Positions 11,573 through 20,953 of a stretch of DNA of 64,000 nt are shown one piece after another. The stretch is from Nitrosomonas sp. Nm132. GTDB lineage: Bacteria; Pseudomonadota; Gammaproteobacteria; Burkholderiales; Nitrosomonadaceae. The notes beneath the pieces were generated by a model. It saw only the letters and a program-made list of their open reading frames with translations. It was not told the DNA's origin and searched no databases. The stretch spans positions 62,001-126,000 of the forward strand of contig NZ_FNDH01000002.1 of assembly GCF_900100485.1 (NCBI RefSeq), given 5' to 3'. How positions within the stretch are numbered: position 1 is the stretch's first letter; each line of letters opens with the position of its first letter. Position numbers and translations under genes: made by a program.

Positions 11573-12393
11573 AGTTCTAATGAATAAAAAATGAGAAATA
11601 CCAATACTGCAATTGGCAATGTTGAAGTAAGCGCATCTATTCGATCGAGTATACCACCATGGCCAGGCAAGATATGGCCACTGTCTTTTACACCAGCCTG
11701 TCGCTTCATCAGCGACTCAAATAAATCACCCATAATTCCCAATCCGACCAGTACAAGCGACAATACAACAAGCCCGATTACTACCATGCCACTCTCTATC
11801 ACTTGTCCCCATATAAGCGCATAGCAAAAAACAGCTACTAAAGCCCCAGCCACACCCTCCCACGTTTTACCTGGACTGATTTCAGGAGCAAGTTTATGCT
11901 TACCAAACGAGCGCCCGACAAAATAGGCCGCACTGTCTGATACCCAGATCACGCCCATAAATCCAAGTAGCAACAAAGGATCAATAGCTCGTAATTGATA
12001 TAAGGCCAAGCAGGTTGGCAAGAGTACTAACCAGCCCATCAGCATTAGCAAGCTTATGTTTTTAACCGGATACGATATCTTTAATAAAATCGGCGCAACT
12101 ATTCCCCAGAATAAACAGGACATCACATAGATCCATATCATGCTTGTACTGTTTGGATTGCTAGCGACTGCCTCACTCAGCATTAGTAGCAGTTCTCCCC
12201 CAAGCAATGTCGTTAAAATTAAATAGAGTATAGTTTGATTGACTGTAAATCTTGCAAGCCTGCACCACTCGCGGGACGCAACAATAGTCAGCCCTAAAAG
12301 CAATGCTCCCCAAAATATCGCTGGCAAATAAAATAAAGCTGATATAAAAAAAGCTATCAGAATAATAGCAGTAAGAATCCGGGTTTTAAGCAT
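11569..12393 (-). CDS. cdsA: Phosphatidate cytidylyltransferase
   Basis: A polytopic inner-membrane protein (274 aa, about eight helices) carrying the family signature in its C-terminal third: SPGKTWEG, then DLFESLMKR and [18 protein letters not shown]. It forms CDP-diacylglycerol from CTP and phosphatidic acid for all phospholipid synthesis. It is in the uppS-cdsA-dxr-rseP run and overlaps dxr by four bases. Confidence 0.96.
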   Translation of the reverse strand: MLKTRILTAIILIAFFISALFYLPAIFWGALLLGLTIVASREWCRLARFTVNQTILYLILTTLLGGELLLMLSEAVASNPNSTSMIWIYVMSCLFWGIVAPILLKISYPVKNISLLMLMGWLVLLPTCLALYQLRAIDPLLLLGFMGVIWVSDSAAYFVGRSFGKHKLAPEISPGKTWEGVAGALVAVFCYALIWGQVIESGMVVIGLVVLSLVLVGLGIMGDLFESLMKRQAGVKDSGHILPGHGGILDRIDALTSTLPIAVLVFLIFYSLEL

Positions 12394-12431
12394 GAGCGGG
12401 TCACATCCCGCTGAATTGAGAAATATAGAAA

Positions 12432-13229
12432 CTAGAATTTTTTCTTGGCAGCAATTGTGGTCATTCCTTTTTCAACAGGCATATTTTGAAGTTGCTCACT
12501 GATTCGACCGAACCGGCGTTCTCGTTGCTGAAAAGATTTTATCGCTAAATCAAGTGCATTCGCATCAAAATCTGGCCAAAGCGTATCAGTAAAATATAAT
12601 TCCGAGTATGCTAATTGCCATAGCAGAAAATTACTGACGCGGCATTCCCCACCAGTCCGAATAAATAAATCTGGATCAGGTGCATAACTCATCGCAAAAT
12701 GCTTGGAAAGATCCGCTTCATTGAAATTTTCCAGCAAATTTGGTGAATGAATCATCATTTTCCGGACAGCCTGCATGATATCCCAACGCCCACCATAATT
12801 TGCTGCAACTGTAAATATCAATCGAGTATTATTAGCGGTCAGTTCTTCGCCCTGACGAATAAACTCTGCAGTTTTAGAATCAAATTTGGACAGATCACCT
12901 ATAACCTTGAAGCGAATCCCATTTTCATTTAACTTGATAACCTCATGCTCAAGCGTGCTCACAAAAAGCTGCATCAGGAACGTGACTTCTTCCTCCGGCC
13001 TGCGCCAGTTTTCGCTACTAAAAGCAAACAGCGTGAGATATTCCACCCCCTGTTCAATACAGGCTTTAATGGCACCCCTGACAGCCTCTACACCTTGCCT
13101 GTGCCCAGCTATTCTTGGCAAAAAGCGTTTTTTTGCCCAACGCCCATTACCATCCATTATGATGGCGATATGCCTGGGAATTTTACCTTTTTCTGGAATT
13201 TCGCGAGTTGAGCTCGGACTTTGTGGCAT
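12432..13229 (-). CDS. uppS: Undecaprenyl (di)phosphate synthase, cis-prenyltransferase
   Basis: The 265-aa product has the catalytic start motif [13 protein letters not shown] (about residues 23-35), the AGHRQG region, the SSENW segment and the C-terminal [24 protein letters not shown]-type substrate-binding region. It builds C55 isoprenoid carrier lipid from IPP for peptidoglycan and O-antigen synthesis in the cytoplasm. Frr ends four bases before it, giving tight operon spacing. Confidence 0.97.
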   Translation of the reverse strand: MPQSPSSTREIPEKGKIPRHIAIIMDGNGRWAKKRFLPRIAGHRQGVEAVRGAIKACIEQGVEYLTLFAFSSENWRRPEEEVTFLMQLFVSTLEHEVIKLNENGIRFKVIGDLSKFDSKTAEFIRQGEELTANNTRLIFTVAANYGGRWDIMQAVRKMMIHSPNLLENFNEADLSKHFAMSYAPDPDLFIRTGGECRVSNFLLWQLAYSELYFTDTLWPDFDANALDLAIKSFQQRERRFGRISEQLQNMPVEKGMTTIAAKKKF

Positions 13230-13233
13230 ATAC

Positions 13234-13791
13234 CTACACAGCCATCAATTCGGCTTCTTTGGCTTGCAATAATTTATCAACTTCAGCAATGTACCGGTCA
13301 GTAAGCTTCTGAATCTCTTCCTGACCTCGTCGATCATCATCTTCAGAGATCTGTTTGTCTTTGAGCAATTCTTTCATTTGAGCATTTGCATCTCTACGAA
13401 CATTACGTATGGCCACGCGAGCAGTTTCTGCTTCGTTCTTTACAATCTTGGCCAGTTCACGCCGTCTCTCTTCAGTCAGCGACGGCATAGGCACACGAAC
13501 CATCTCACCGACCGTCATCGGATTTAATCCTAAATCAGAATCACGAATGGCCTTTTCAATAGCATTGGACATTTTCTTATCCCAAGGCACCACACCAATG
13601 GTGCGCGCATCGGGCAAACTAATGTTAGCAACTTGATTAATAGGTGTCGGAGTTCCATAGTAATCAACCATGATATGGTCCAATAGACCTGTATGAGGAC
13701 GCCCACTTCGCACCTTGCTAAAATCAGTTTTAAGTGCTTCCAGACTCTTCTGCATTTTCTGCTCAGCAGATTTTTTAACGCCAGCGATCAT
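13234..13791 (-). CDS. frr: Ribosome recycling factor
   Basis: A 185-aa protein with the complete two-domain RRF pattern: the N-terminal helix, then [16 protein letters not shown], the VPWDKKM turn, the [15 protein letters not shown] segment and the C-terminal three-helix bundle. With EF-G it splits post-termination ribosomes. It is 23 bases downstream of pyrH, the universal arrangement. Confidence 0.98.
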   Translation of the reverse strand: MIAGVKKSAEQKMQKSLEALKTDFSKVRSGRPHTGLLDHIMVDYYGTPTPINQVANISLPDARTIGVVPWDKKMSNAIEKAIRDSDLGLNPMTVGEMVRVPMPSLTEERRRELAKIVKNEAETARVAIRNVRRDANAQMKELLKDKQISEDDDRRGQEEIQKLTDRYIAEVDKLLQAKEAELMAV

Positions 13792-13814
13792 AATTAATCA
13801 TCCTATCTGAATCA

Positions 13815-14528
13815 TCAAATACTCACCAGAGTTCCTTCGTCTTCCCCCATGAGTATCCTCATAAGCGCACCTGATTTAAAGATACTAAAAACATTGATTG
13901 GCAATTTCTGGTCGCGACAGAGTGTCAGGGCTGTAGCATCCATGACTTGCAGATTTTTAGCAATCGCTTCATCAAAGGATAAGCGTTGATAGCGCGTCGC
14001 ATTGGAATTTATTTTAGGATCACTGGAATAAATACCATCCACCTTAGTTGCTTTGAGTACAATATCTGCATTCACCTCCATTCCACGCAAAGCAGCAGCC
14101 GTATCGGTAGTAAAAAAAGGATTACCTGTGCCCGCAGCGAATATCACTACTTTCCCTTCTCCAAGATACCGTATTGCCTTATTGCGTATATAGGATTCCA
14201 CAACCTGATCAATTCGCAATGCAGATTGCACTCGTGATATTAAACCTTTTCGCCGCATCGCGTCCTGTAAGGCTAGAGCATTCATTATTGTAGCTAGCAT
14301 GCCCATATAATCTGCAGTCACTCGATCCATTCCGTCACCGGCAGATTTCATGCCACGAAAAATATTTCCACCTCCTACAACAATTGCAACCTCAACACCA
14401 AGCTGGGATACCTTTGTTATCTCAACCACGATATGCTCCACCACATCGCGATTAATCCCATACTTATCATCGCCCATAAGGGCTTCACCGGAAAGTTTCA
14501 GCAGGATACGTTTATAAATAGATGGCAT
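13815..14528 (-). CDS. pyrH: UMP kinase
   Basis: The ATG at 14528 ([17 protein letters not shown]) gives 237 aa, and a TTG two codons upstream is less likely. An amino-acid-kinase fold with [10 protein letters not shown] (phosphate binding), [10 protein letters not shown], the [12 protein letters not shown] uridine-site region, and the [19 protein letters not shown] segment. It phosphorylates UMP to UDP and is typically feedback-inhibited by UTP. It lies between tsf and frr. Confidence 0.97.
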   Translation of the reverse strand: MPSIYKRILLKLSGEALMGDDKYGINRDVVEHIVVEITKVSQLGVEVAIVVGGGNIFRGMKSAGDGMDRVTADYMGMLATIMNALALQDAMRRKGLISRVQSALRIDQVVESYIRNKAIRYLGEGKVVIFAAGTGNPFFTTDTAAALRGMEVNADIVLKATKVDGIYSSDPKINSNATRYQRLSFDEAIAKNLQVMDATALTLCRDQKLPINVFSIFKSGALMRILMGEDEGTLVSI

Positions 14529-14551
14529 AAACAAGAAGAACTAATCTACTA

Positions 14552-15448
14552 CTATGCTTTATTCTCTTTTACTTGACTTACCTGGGCCATTACTTCGGCC
14601 GCAAAATCGTCAGATCTTTTCTCTATTCCTTCACCAACCACGAAAAGCGTGAAACCATTAACCACAGCAGATTTAGCAGCAAGCAATTTTTCAACAGTCT
14701 GCTCTGGATCCTTGACAAAAGGTTGACCTAATAACGTCACCTCAGCCAGGTATTTGGTTATTCGGCCTTCTACCATTTTTTCAATAATATTGGCTGGCTT
14801 TCCACTTTCAGCAGCTTGCGCAGTAAAAATATGACGTTCATGCTCCAACAAGTCCGACGATATTTGATCGCTAGAAACACACAGCGGCTTACTTGCTGCA
14901 ATATGCATGGCCAAATCTTTACCGAGCACTTCATCTCCGCCCGCGTAATCGATCATCACACCGATTTTTGATCCGTGCAGGTACATCGCAAGATAACCTT
15001 TTGCAGCGTAACAAACGCTTCGTCTTATACTGATATTTTCACCCAGTTTCATCACCAAAGCCTGACGGGATGCCTCAACAGCTTCTCCATTAGGTAGCAC
15101 CATGGTTGCCAGCGCATCCGTATCAGTAACCTTTTTTGTTGCAATCAACTGGGCTAAACTTTTTGCGAAATTGACAAAATCGTCATTCTTAGCCACAAAA
15201 TCAGTCTCGCAGTTGATTTCCACCAATGCGCCGCTCTTTTTGTCTGCCGAAATAAAAGCCCCAATAACACCTTCCGCTGCGATACGCCCAGCAGCCTTGC
15301 TCGCTTTAGCACCACTCCTAATTCGCAAAAGATCTTCCGCCGCTTTCATATCACCGCTCGTTTCTACCAAGGCTTTTTTACACTCCATCATACCCAAGCC
15401 CGTTAGCTCACGTAATTCCTTTACCATACTTGCGGTAATTTCCGCCAT
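14552..15448 (-). CDS. tsf: Elongation factor Ts
   Basis: The 298-aa product begins [27 protein letters not shown], the EF-Tu-contacting N-terminal domain, followed by the two core subdomains with [13 protein letters not shown] and the C-terminal module. It exchanges GDP for GTP on EF-Tu. It follows rpsB after 188 bases of AT-rich DNA in which no clear terminator is visible, and precedes pyrH by 23 bases. Confidence 0.98.
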   Translation of the reverse strand: MAEITASMVKELRELTGLGMMECKKALVETSGDMKAAEDLLRIRSGAKASKAAGRIAAEGVIGAFISADKKSGALVEINCETDFVAKNDDFVNFAKSLAQLIATKKVTDTDALATMVLPNGEAVEASRQALVMKLGENISIRRSVCYAAKGYLAMYLHGSKIGVMIDYAGGDEVLGKDLAMHIAASKPLCVSSDQISSDLLEHERHIFTAQAAESGKPANIIEKMVEGRITKYLAEVTLLGQPFVKDPEQTVEKLLAAKSAVVNGFTLFVVGEGIEKRSDDFAAEVMAQVSQVKENKA

Positions 15449-15636
15449 ATTTGCTCCACGTACTAAAAACTACAATTATTGATTAATTAAAAATACAATG
15501 AGAAAGTTAAATAATGCTTTCTATTACTTTACATTTCTCTTTTTATCACAAAACTCGAAATTGAACTCCTTTCACATTTCAAATCTTGCCTTTCATGCCT
15601 AAACTACCTGCTTTCGGTATTTCCAGCGATATCCAA

Positions 15637-16362
15637 TTAACTCTCAGCGCCAGAGTTACTCATTTCGATGATTTCCTGGATAGATTGATTGCGGCCTTCC
15701 AAAACGGCATCAGCGGCTGCACGCGCATAAAGGCGGATCGCTTGGCCTGAATCATCATTACCCGGAATAACATATTCCACGCCAGCAGGACTATGATTAG
15801 TATCGACGATGCCCACAACCGGAATACCCAGTTTGTTTGCCTCAGTGATTGTGCCTTTCTGATATCCCACATCAATAACAAACATGGCATCAGGAAGCCC
15901 TTTCATTTCCTTGATACCCCCTAGACTGTTATTGAGCTTATCGAGCTCACGTTGAAAATCGAGCGCCTCTTTTTTGACTAGCTTAGCAAGCAAACCATCC
16001 TGCACCATTGCCTCCATCTCTTGGAGACGTTTGATCGATTGTTTGATTGTTTTGAAATTGGTCAACATCCCCCCTAACCATCGCTGATTTACATAAGGGG
16101 AACCGCAGCGAGTTGACTCTTCACGTACGATGTCGCGTGCTTGGCGTTTTGTCCCTACAAACAAGATTGTGCCCCCATTTGCAGAAAGTCTGCTCAAATA
16201 CTTCATCGCATCCTCGAACATTATCAATGTTTTCTCAAGATTGATAATGTGAATCTTGTTTCGCTGCCCAAAAATGTACGGAGCCATTTTGGGATTCCAG
16301 AAACGGGTCTGATGCCCAAAATGCACACCCGCCTCTAACATTTGACGCATATTTACTGACAT
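15637..16362 (-). CDS. rpsB: 30S ribosomal protein S2
   Basis: The 241-aa product begins [26 protein letters not shown], with the S2 signatures [22 protein letters not shown] and the C-terminal [21 protein letters not shown] segment. AAAGGAAAA lies before the ATG. It is the first gene of the rpsB-tsf run and is preceded by a structured leader (16387-16436). Confidence 0.98.
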   Translation of the reverse strand: MSVNMRQMLEAGVHFGHQTRFWNPKMAPYIFGQRNKIHIINLEKTLIMFEDAMKYLSRLSANGGTILFVGTKRQARDIVREESTRCGSPYVNQRWLGGMLTNFKTIKQSIKRLQEMEAMVQDGLLAKLVKKEALDFQRELDKLNNSLGGIKEMKGLPDAMFVIDVGYQKGTITEANKLGIPVVGIVDTNHSPAGVEYVIPGNDDSGQAIRLYARAAADAVLEGRNQSIQEIIEMSNSGAES

Positions 16363-16386
16363 AAATTTTCCTTTAGGGTTAAACCG

Positions 16387-16436
16387 CCACTCGTCTCCAG
16401 CTATTCCTGCTTACTAAGCACCCTACAATGACGAGT
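16387..16436 (-). promoter_or_regulatory. Candidate S2 autoregulatory leader hairpin upstream of rpsB
   Basis: In the rpsB transcript direction CACTCGTC (16436-16429) pairs perfectly with GACGAGTG (16394-16387). Between them TGCTT/AAGCA forms a smaller nested hairpin. The outer stem begins about two bases after the expected transcription start of the candidate promoter at 16445-16473 and ends 24 bases before the rpsB start codon. S2 represses rpsB-tsf through a 5' leader in other proteobacteria, so this is the plausible site. The assignment is by position and base pairing, not by a covariance model. Confidence 0.55.
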
Positions 16437-16444
16437 GTGTGTAT

Positions 16445-16473
16445 TTATTAATATTAACTATATTGAATTACAA
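16445..16473 (-). promoter_or_regulatory. Candidate rpsB promoter
   Basis: Reading toward rpsB: TTGTAA (16473-16468), a 17-base spacer and TAATAA (16450-16445). The predicted start near 16438 coincides with the first base of the leader stem. The match is moderate and found by eye. Confidence 0.4.
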
Positions 16474-16594
16474 CCTAATTTGAGATCTAATTGCGCTGGC
16501 GATTATAACACGCTCCAGCCTACTCTCAAGAAAAGCCTTTGCAACCCAAAGACATTGCTTATGCAGCAATCAATCATGAATCACAGAGCTACTA

Positions 16595-17386
16595 TCAATC
16601 TGAGGAGCCGCAGATTTTTTGACTCAATCGATGAATGTCATTTAGTCTGACGTGCTTGTTATTAATCGTAATAATTCCTTCTTCTTGCAACCTGGATAAT
16701 GAACGGCTAACCGTTTCAAGTTTAAGTCCCAGATAACTGCCGATTTCTTCTCGCGTCATTCTAAGAATAAAATTTGTTGATGAGTACCCTCGCTTGGCAA
16801 GGCGTCCCGACAGATTAAGCAAAAAAGCAGCCAATCGCTCTTCGGCTTTCCGACTACCCAATAGCATCATGATGTTATGATCTTGCACGATCTCACGACT
16901 CATCATTTTATGAAAATGGTGCATAAGCAAAGGAATACTTCGGCTAATCTCTTCAAGCTTCCCAAAAGGAACCTCACAAACCTCGCTATCTTCTAAAGCA
17001 ACAGTATTACAGGTATGTTTCTCTGAGCTGATCGCATCCAACCCCAATAACTCCCCTGTCATATAGAAACCAGTAACCTGCTGGCGACCATCCGAATCAA
17101 GCACATAAGATTTAAAAAATCCATTCCGGACAGCATAAAGTGAACTAAAATCTAATCCGGCATGAAGCAAATGTTCTCCACGGCGAATTCTGAATTTATG
17201 ATTAATTAAGTCGCCCAGGATCTCAGTCTCTCGCTCATCAAGACCCACTGGCAAACACAACTCTCGCAAACTGCACGTTGCACATTTTGATTCAGCTCTC
17301 GATACAACGTAACCTCTGGCTATTGCGTTTATTGCGTTATTAGACAAAGCAAATTCCTGGTTAAATGCGAATTGAGTCAACCTCAA
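16595..17386 (-). CDS. fnr: FNR/ANR-type oxygen-sensing Crp-family regulator
   Basis: A Crp-fold activator with four cysteines placed as in FNR: C35, C38 and C44 (CATCSLRELC) and C137 (EVCEVP). The 93-residue spacing from third to fourth cysteine equals that of E. coli FNR, so a [4Fe-4S] oxygen sensor is expected. The recognition helix contains ETVSRSLSRL (the E..SR contacts for TTGAT half sites). The long frame starts at a TTG (17386). A second TTG 13 codons later has AGGA upstream and would put the first cysteine at residue 22, close to E. coli, so the true start is uncertain. It lies next to a cytochrome c lipoprotein gene, but a terminator separates them. Confidence 0.9.
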   Translation of the reverse strand: MRLTQFAFNQEFALSNNAINAIARGYVVSRAESKCATCSLRELCLPVGLDERETEILGDLINHKFRIRRGEHLLHAGLDFSSLYAVRNGFFKSYVLDSDGRQQVTGFYMTGELLGLDAISSEKHTCNTVALEDSEVCEVPFGKLEEISRSIPLLMHHFHKMMSREIVQDHNIMMLLGSRKAEERLAAFLLNLSGRLAKRGYSSTNFILRMTREEIGSYLGLKLETVSRSLSRLQEEGIITINNKHVRLNDIHRLSQKICGSSD

Positions 17387-17401
17387 ATGACTGCTTCAAT
17401 C

Positions 17402-17444
17402 AAAAAAGCCGCATAAGCAAATCATTCAGAAATTCTTATGCGGC
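17402..17444 (-). terminator. Rho-independent terminator after the cytochrome gene
   Basis: On the minus strand GCCGCATAAG and CTTATGCGGC form a perfect 10-bp stem immediately followed by a run of six T. It lies 67 bases beyond the stop of the cytochrome c gene and just upstream of fnr, so the two genes are separate transcription units. Confidence 0.85.
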
Positions 17445-17511
17445 ATGGGGAACCACTCATAACGGCCAGCTGGAATCTTTGTCACAGAAAAAAATGACAG
17501 CCGGCAGTAAT

Positions 17512-17820
17512 TTATTTAGTTGCGCTATTTTCTAATACATACTTTGCCAGATCTTCCACTGAATCCCCCATGAGATTAGGGAAAGCTGGCATAGCAAAAC
17601 CTTTTCCATTTCTCACTCTATCAATAATAGCAGCCACGTTTGCCGTTTCAGGACTTAGCGCCATGACTTTACCATTTACAGGAGAATGGCATTTTGCACA
17701 AGCTTCCTGGAAAATAGTTTCAGGTGTTGCACCGGCCACAGGCATATATTTATCCCGTGAGCAACCACTCAATACGATCAGCGCACAGCCTAATAACAAC
17801 AAAGGTAATTTTTTCTTCAT
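17512..17820 (-). CDS. Small c-type cytochrome lipoprotein
   Basis: A 102-aa product with a lipoprotein signal (LLLLGCALIVLSGC, lipidated cysteine near residue 20) and one haem-binding CAKCH at about residues 41-45. A methionine in GFAMPAF or FPNLMGD provides the distal ligand, as in class I cytochromes c of the cytochrome c5/c-555 type. It is predicted to be a membrane-anchored periplasmic electron carrier. It is transcribed alone, with its own terminator at 17402-17444. The partner oxidase or reductase cannot be told from the context. The neighbouring FNR-type gene makes oxygen control conceivable, but no clear FNR site was found upstream. Confidence 0.85.
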   Translation of the reverse strand: MKKKLPLLLLGCALIVLSGCSRDKYMPVAGATPETIFQEACAKCHSPVNGKVMALSPETANVAAIIDRVRNGKGFAMPAFPNLMGDSVEDLAKYVLENSATK

Positions 17821-17980
17821 TCTTCTCTCCTGTTAACTTCTTCTTAAATAATTAGATACTCTAATCTATAGTCTATCATATTGAGCACCCAAAATCGCCT
17901 GCCCCCCTGCAATTCAATTTCTCTTGTTTAAACAATAAACTATCTAAACCTCGGAAATGGCTTGGACACCAAATAGCGCA

Positions 17981-18346
17981 TCAATCACCCTGATCATGTT
18001 TAGCTTCCTGCTCATTATGTTGACGGTTAACTTGCTGCTCCGGTAATCTTGCAAGCGACTGTAACCCAAGATGAAGCGCTGCTTTGGTAAGCATATGCGC
18101 GCTTACCGGAGCCGTGATAAAAAGAAACAACGTCACGAGCACCTCATGCAAGCTGATACTTCTTTCAAGATAACTAAAATATAATGCTGAAGCGATCAGC
18201 AAGCTACCTACCCCCAAAGTAGTTGCCTTGGTTGGGCCATGAATCCGGGTATAAAAATCCTTAAGTCGAACGAGTCCTAACGACCCAATAAACGTAAAGA
18301 TTGCACCTGTCAGAATCAATAAAGAAATAAAAACTTCCAGCATCAC
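17981..18346 (-). CDS. mnhG: Mrp Na+/H+ antiporter subunit G
   Basis: A 121-aa protein with three membrane helices and the MnhG/PhaG signature (FTFIGSLGLVRLKDFYTRIHGPTKATTLG). It is the last gene of the six-gene Mrp operon (AB-C-D-E-F-G), abutting mnhF. The subunits form a hetero-oligomeric inner-membrane complex related to Complex I that exports Na+ (or K+) in exchange for protons. The tail is hydrophilic and rich in Gln/His. Confidence 0.94.
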   Translation of the reverse strand: MMLEVFISLLILTGAIFTFIGSLGLVRLKDFYTRIHGPTKATTLGVGSLLIASALYFSYLERSISLHEVLVTLFLFITAPVSAHMLTKAALHLGLQSLARLPEQQVNRQHNEQEAKHDQGD

Positions 18347-18616
18347 TCACTCAATGATATCGCCACGCAACAAATATTTGCATGCAGCCACAGTACCTAC
18401 GAACCCCATAACCGCAATAATCAAGGCCACCTCAAAATACAATCCACTGGAAAGATGGATTCCAAGCAATACTAACAAGGCAATCGTGTTGATATACAAG
18501 GTATCGAGTGCAAGAATCCGATCAGGCATACTTGGGCCACACAACAATCGCCAAAAACTCAATGCAACTGCTGCCGTAACCAGCATCAAGGCTATAAATA
18601 CGGCAGCGCTCAACAT
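18347..18616 (-). CDS. mnhF: Mrp Na+/H+ antiporter subunit F
   Basis: An 89-aa three-helix protein with the family core GPSMPDRILALDTLYINTIALLVLLG. Its start overlaps the mnhE stop and its stop abuts the mnhG start, showing translational coupling within the Mrp operon. Confidence 0.94.
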   Translation of the reverse strand: MLSAAVFIALMLVTAAVALSFWRLLCGPSMPDRILALDTLYINTIALLVLLGIHLSSGLYFEVALIIAVMGFVGTVAACKYLLRGDIIE

Positions 18617-19104
18617 TTCTCGAAAATCTCCTTCAACGGCTTCTCATAACGGGATTTGATGGTATTGGCGAGCTCTTCGGTATTGGTCACATCTAATGCA
18701 TGCACGAGCAGATGACATCGATCATGGGAAAGGCGCGCTGATACCGTGCCAGGCGTCAGGGTAATCACATTAGCCAGAAAACTGATGGCCAGATCCGATT
18801 TGAGAATCAGCGGCATGGATATGAAAGCAGGTTGCAAGCGATCCGGACGTCCCAGAACAAGCCGTGCAACAGTGAAATTGGCCTGTATGATATCGATCAG
18901 TATGATGCCCACAAAGTGAAGCAGATGAAATGGTTTATAGATTCGCACCGCCTCCGGCCAGAACTGAGTCGTGAGCAGAGGAATCATCCAGCCAAGCAGC
19001 AATCCCAGGACAATCTGTCCCGGGTGGATACTATTAACCAGTAGCAGCCAAATCCCTGCTAATATCAATGCAAGAATTGGATGAGGAAAAAAGCGATGCA
19101 TCAA
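18610..19104 (-). CDS. mnhE: Mrp Na+/H+ antiporter subunit E
   Basis: A 164-aa protein with N-terminal membrane helices (HPILALILAGIWLLLVNS), followed by a cytoplasmic domain with the MnhE pattern ITLTPGTVSARLSHDRCHLLVHALDV. It overlaps mnhD by four bases and mnhF by seven. It is required for complex assembly in characterised Mrp systems. Confidence 0.94.
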   Translation of the reverse strand: MMHRFFPHPILALILAGIWLLLVNSIHPGQIVLGLLLGWMIPLLTTQFWPEAVRIYKPFHLLHFVGIILIDIIQANFTVARLVLGRPDRLQPAFISMPLILKSDLAISFLANVITLTPGTVSARLSHDRCHLLVHALDVTNTEELANTIKSRYEKPLKEIFEKC

Positions 19105-20627
19105 GGTAATTCTCCAGTCATGAGCACAGCCTGAATATAATGAGATGTTTGCAGTAGCTGTTCAGCGGTAAAGTGCAGAAATTGTGTAACAGGTCCGCCC
19201 CCGATCACCAACACCACACATAAAGCGAGTAAGCCGACAATCGGCAACAGCTCTTTGTAAACAGGATGGACGGTAATCACACCTGTGGCCAATACTTTCG
19301 ATGGCTGCGCTCGATAAAACAGCAGACTACCACTACGGGTCAGTGCAATCAAACCCAACAAGCTGGTTATCAATATGACACTCATAATCCAAGGGAGCGC
19401 CTCGTGCGCCAGCGAGGCATGCAAAATCAAGAATTTTCCAATGAAGCCGGATAGTGGCGGAAGTCCTGCCAGCAATACCGCCGTTACAAAAAAGAGCGCA
19501 CCGATCAGGCGTGAATGAGGAATGATAGTACCCGGATCCAATCGATCATCCAGCTCAGCGCGACGAATGGCAATCGTATTAGCCAGCAAGAAGAATGCAG
19601 CTGTTGCAAAAGTAGAATGGGACAGATAAAAAAGACCGGCGGCAATTCCCTCATGAGTATTCAAACCAAATGCAGTCAACACTGTACCAATAGACACAAT
19701 CACCAAATAAGCCACTTGCTGTCGCAAATGCGTACTGGCGACCACACCCGTCATTCCAACCACCAGGGTGATCAGTGCAAGCGGTAGTAGCCACCCTTCG
19801 ATCAGATTGGCACCCAGCCCCGCTTCAGTACCAAAAATAAGGGTGTAGACACGCAAAATGCTGTAAGCGCCGACTTTGGTCATGATGGCGAACAGTGCTG
19901 CAATAGGCGCAGAGGTCTGGGCATAAGCTGAAGGCAGCCATAAATGCAATGGCACCAGCGCTGCTTTGAGCGCGAACACACCAAATAACAACAAGCCGGC
20001 TGCCCGCACCAAGGCGCTATCGCCAAGAGGCAGCAAGGCCAGCTTGACAGCCAAATCGGCCATATTGAGCGTACCCAGTGTGCCATAAAGGACTCCTACC
20101 GCAAATAAAAACAGCGTGGAACCAACCAGATTAATCACAACAAAATGCAAACCCGCTTTGGTGCGCAAGCGTCCGCCGCCATGCAGAAGTAAGCTGTAGG
20201 AAGCAATCAGCAGGATCTCAAAAAACACAAACAGATTAAACAAATCGCCCGTCAAAAATGCACCATTCAAGCCAAACAACTGCAGCTGAAAAAGCACATG
20301 AAAATGTCTGCCCGCTCGCTCAGTAACAGGGATGGCATAAAGTAACACAAACAGGGAAAGTAGCGCTGTAATAACCAGCATCCAGACAGCCAGACGATCT
20401 GCCACCAGAACGATGCCAAAAGGAGCCGGCCAGTTACCCAGTGCATAGACCAGAATGTCGCCACTGCTGACAATAGATAACAGCTTGAAAGCCAGAAAAA
20501 TTTGAGCGATGATTGAAAAAATACTCAAACCACGTTCGAGTACAGTACTTCGTTGATTTAGCAGTAATAGTAAAATGCCTGCCAAGAGGGGCAACAGCAC
20601 AGGCACGATGACAAGGTGCGCCATCAT
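19101..20627 (-). CDS. mnhD: Mrp Na+/H+ antiporter subunit D (NuoN/M-like)
   Basis: A 508-aa, roughly 14-helix proton-antiporter-like subunit of the NuoL/M/N superfamily. The conserved helix 7-8 region ALKAALVPLHLWLPSAYAQTSAPIAALFA carries the essential lysine and proline bend, and an acidic residue sits in helix 5 (FFEILLIASY). It overlaps mnhC and mnhE by four bases each. The subunit is part of the ion-translocating arm of the Mrp complex. Confidence 0.95.
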   Translation of the reverse strand: MMAHLVIVPVLLPLLAGILLLLLNQRSTVLERGLSIFSIIAQIFLAFKLLSIVSSGDILVYALGNWPAPFGIVLVADRLAVWMLVITALLSLFVLLYAIPVTERAGRHFHVLFQLQLFGLNGAFLTGDLFNLFVFFEILLIASYSLLLHGGGRLRTKAGLHFVVINLVGSTLFLFAVGVLYGTLGTLNMADLAVKLALLPLGDSALVRAAGLLLFGVFALKAALVPLHLWLPSAYAQTSAPIAALFAIMTKVGAYSILRVYTLIFGTEAGLGANLIEGWLLPLALITLVVGMTGVVASTHLRQQVAYLVIVSIGTVLTAFGLNTHEGIAAGLFYLSHSTFATAAFFLLANTIAIRRAELDDRLDPGTIIPHSRLIGALFFVTAVLLAGLPPLSGFIGKFLILHASLAHEALPWIMSVILITSLLGLIALTRSGSLLFYRAQPSKVLATGVITVHPVYKELLPIVGLLALCVVLVIGGGPVTQFLHFTAEQLLQTSHYIQAVLMTGELP

Positions 20628-20953
20628 GGTTTGTGTATTCCATCTACATGATCGTTACCCAGCTCCTTGTATGTCTTGAGCGCAAGCACGACCACAAATG
20701 CAGTCATGGCAAAGCTAATCACGATGGCAGTCAGCACCAGCGCCTGAGGCAGTGGATCGGTATAGCCGGTCATTCCGTCGGCCATGATGGGTGGCGCGCC
20801 GATGACCAGCCTACCCATTGCGAGTAGAAACAGGTTAGCCGCATAAGATAAAAATGTCAGTCCCAACACCACGGGAAAAGTACGGCCGCGTAGCGAAAGA
20901 TAAACACCGCAAGCAGTGAGTACGCCGATAATCAGAGAAATCAGTGCTTCCAT
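20624..20953 (-). CDS. mnhC: Mrp Na+/H+ antiporter subunit C (NuoK-like)
   Basis: A 109-aa three-helix protein of the NuoK/MnhC family with the typical DPLPQALVLTAIVISFAMTAF segment. It overlaps mnhD by four bases (ATGA), and its first base is the last base of the mnhAB stop region. It is part of the translationally coupled Mrp operon. Confidence 0.95.
   Translation of the reverse strand: MEALISLIIGVLTACGVYLSLRGRTFPVVLGLTFLSYAANLFLLAMGRLVIGAPPIMADGMTGYTDPLPQALVLTAIVISFAMTAFVVVLALKTYKELGNDHVDGIHKP

Noticed and set aside
17821-17980. FNR-type operator before the cytochrome c gene
   Set aside because: No TTGAT-N4-ATCAA-like site could be found in the upstream gap.
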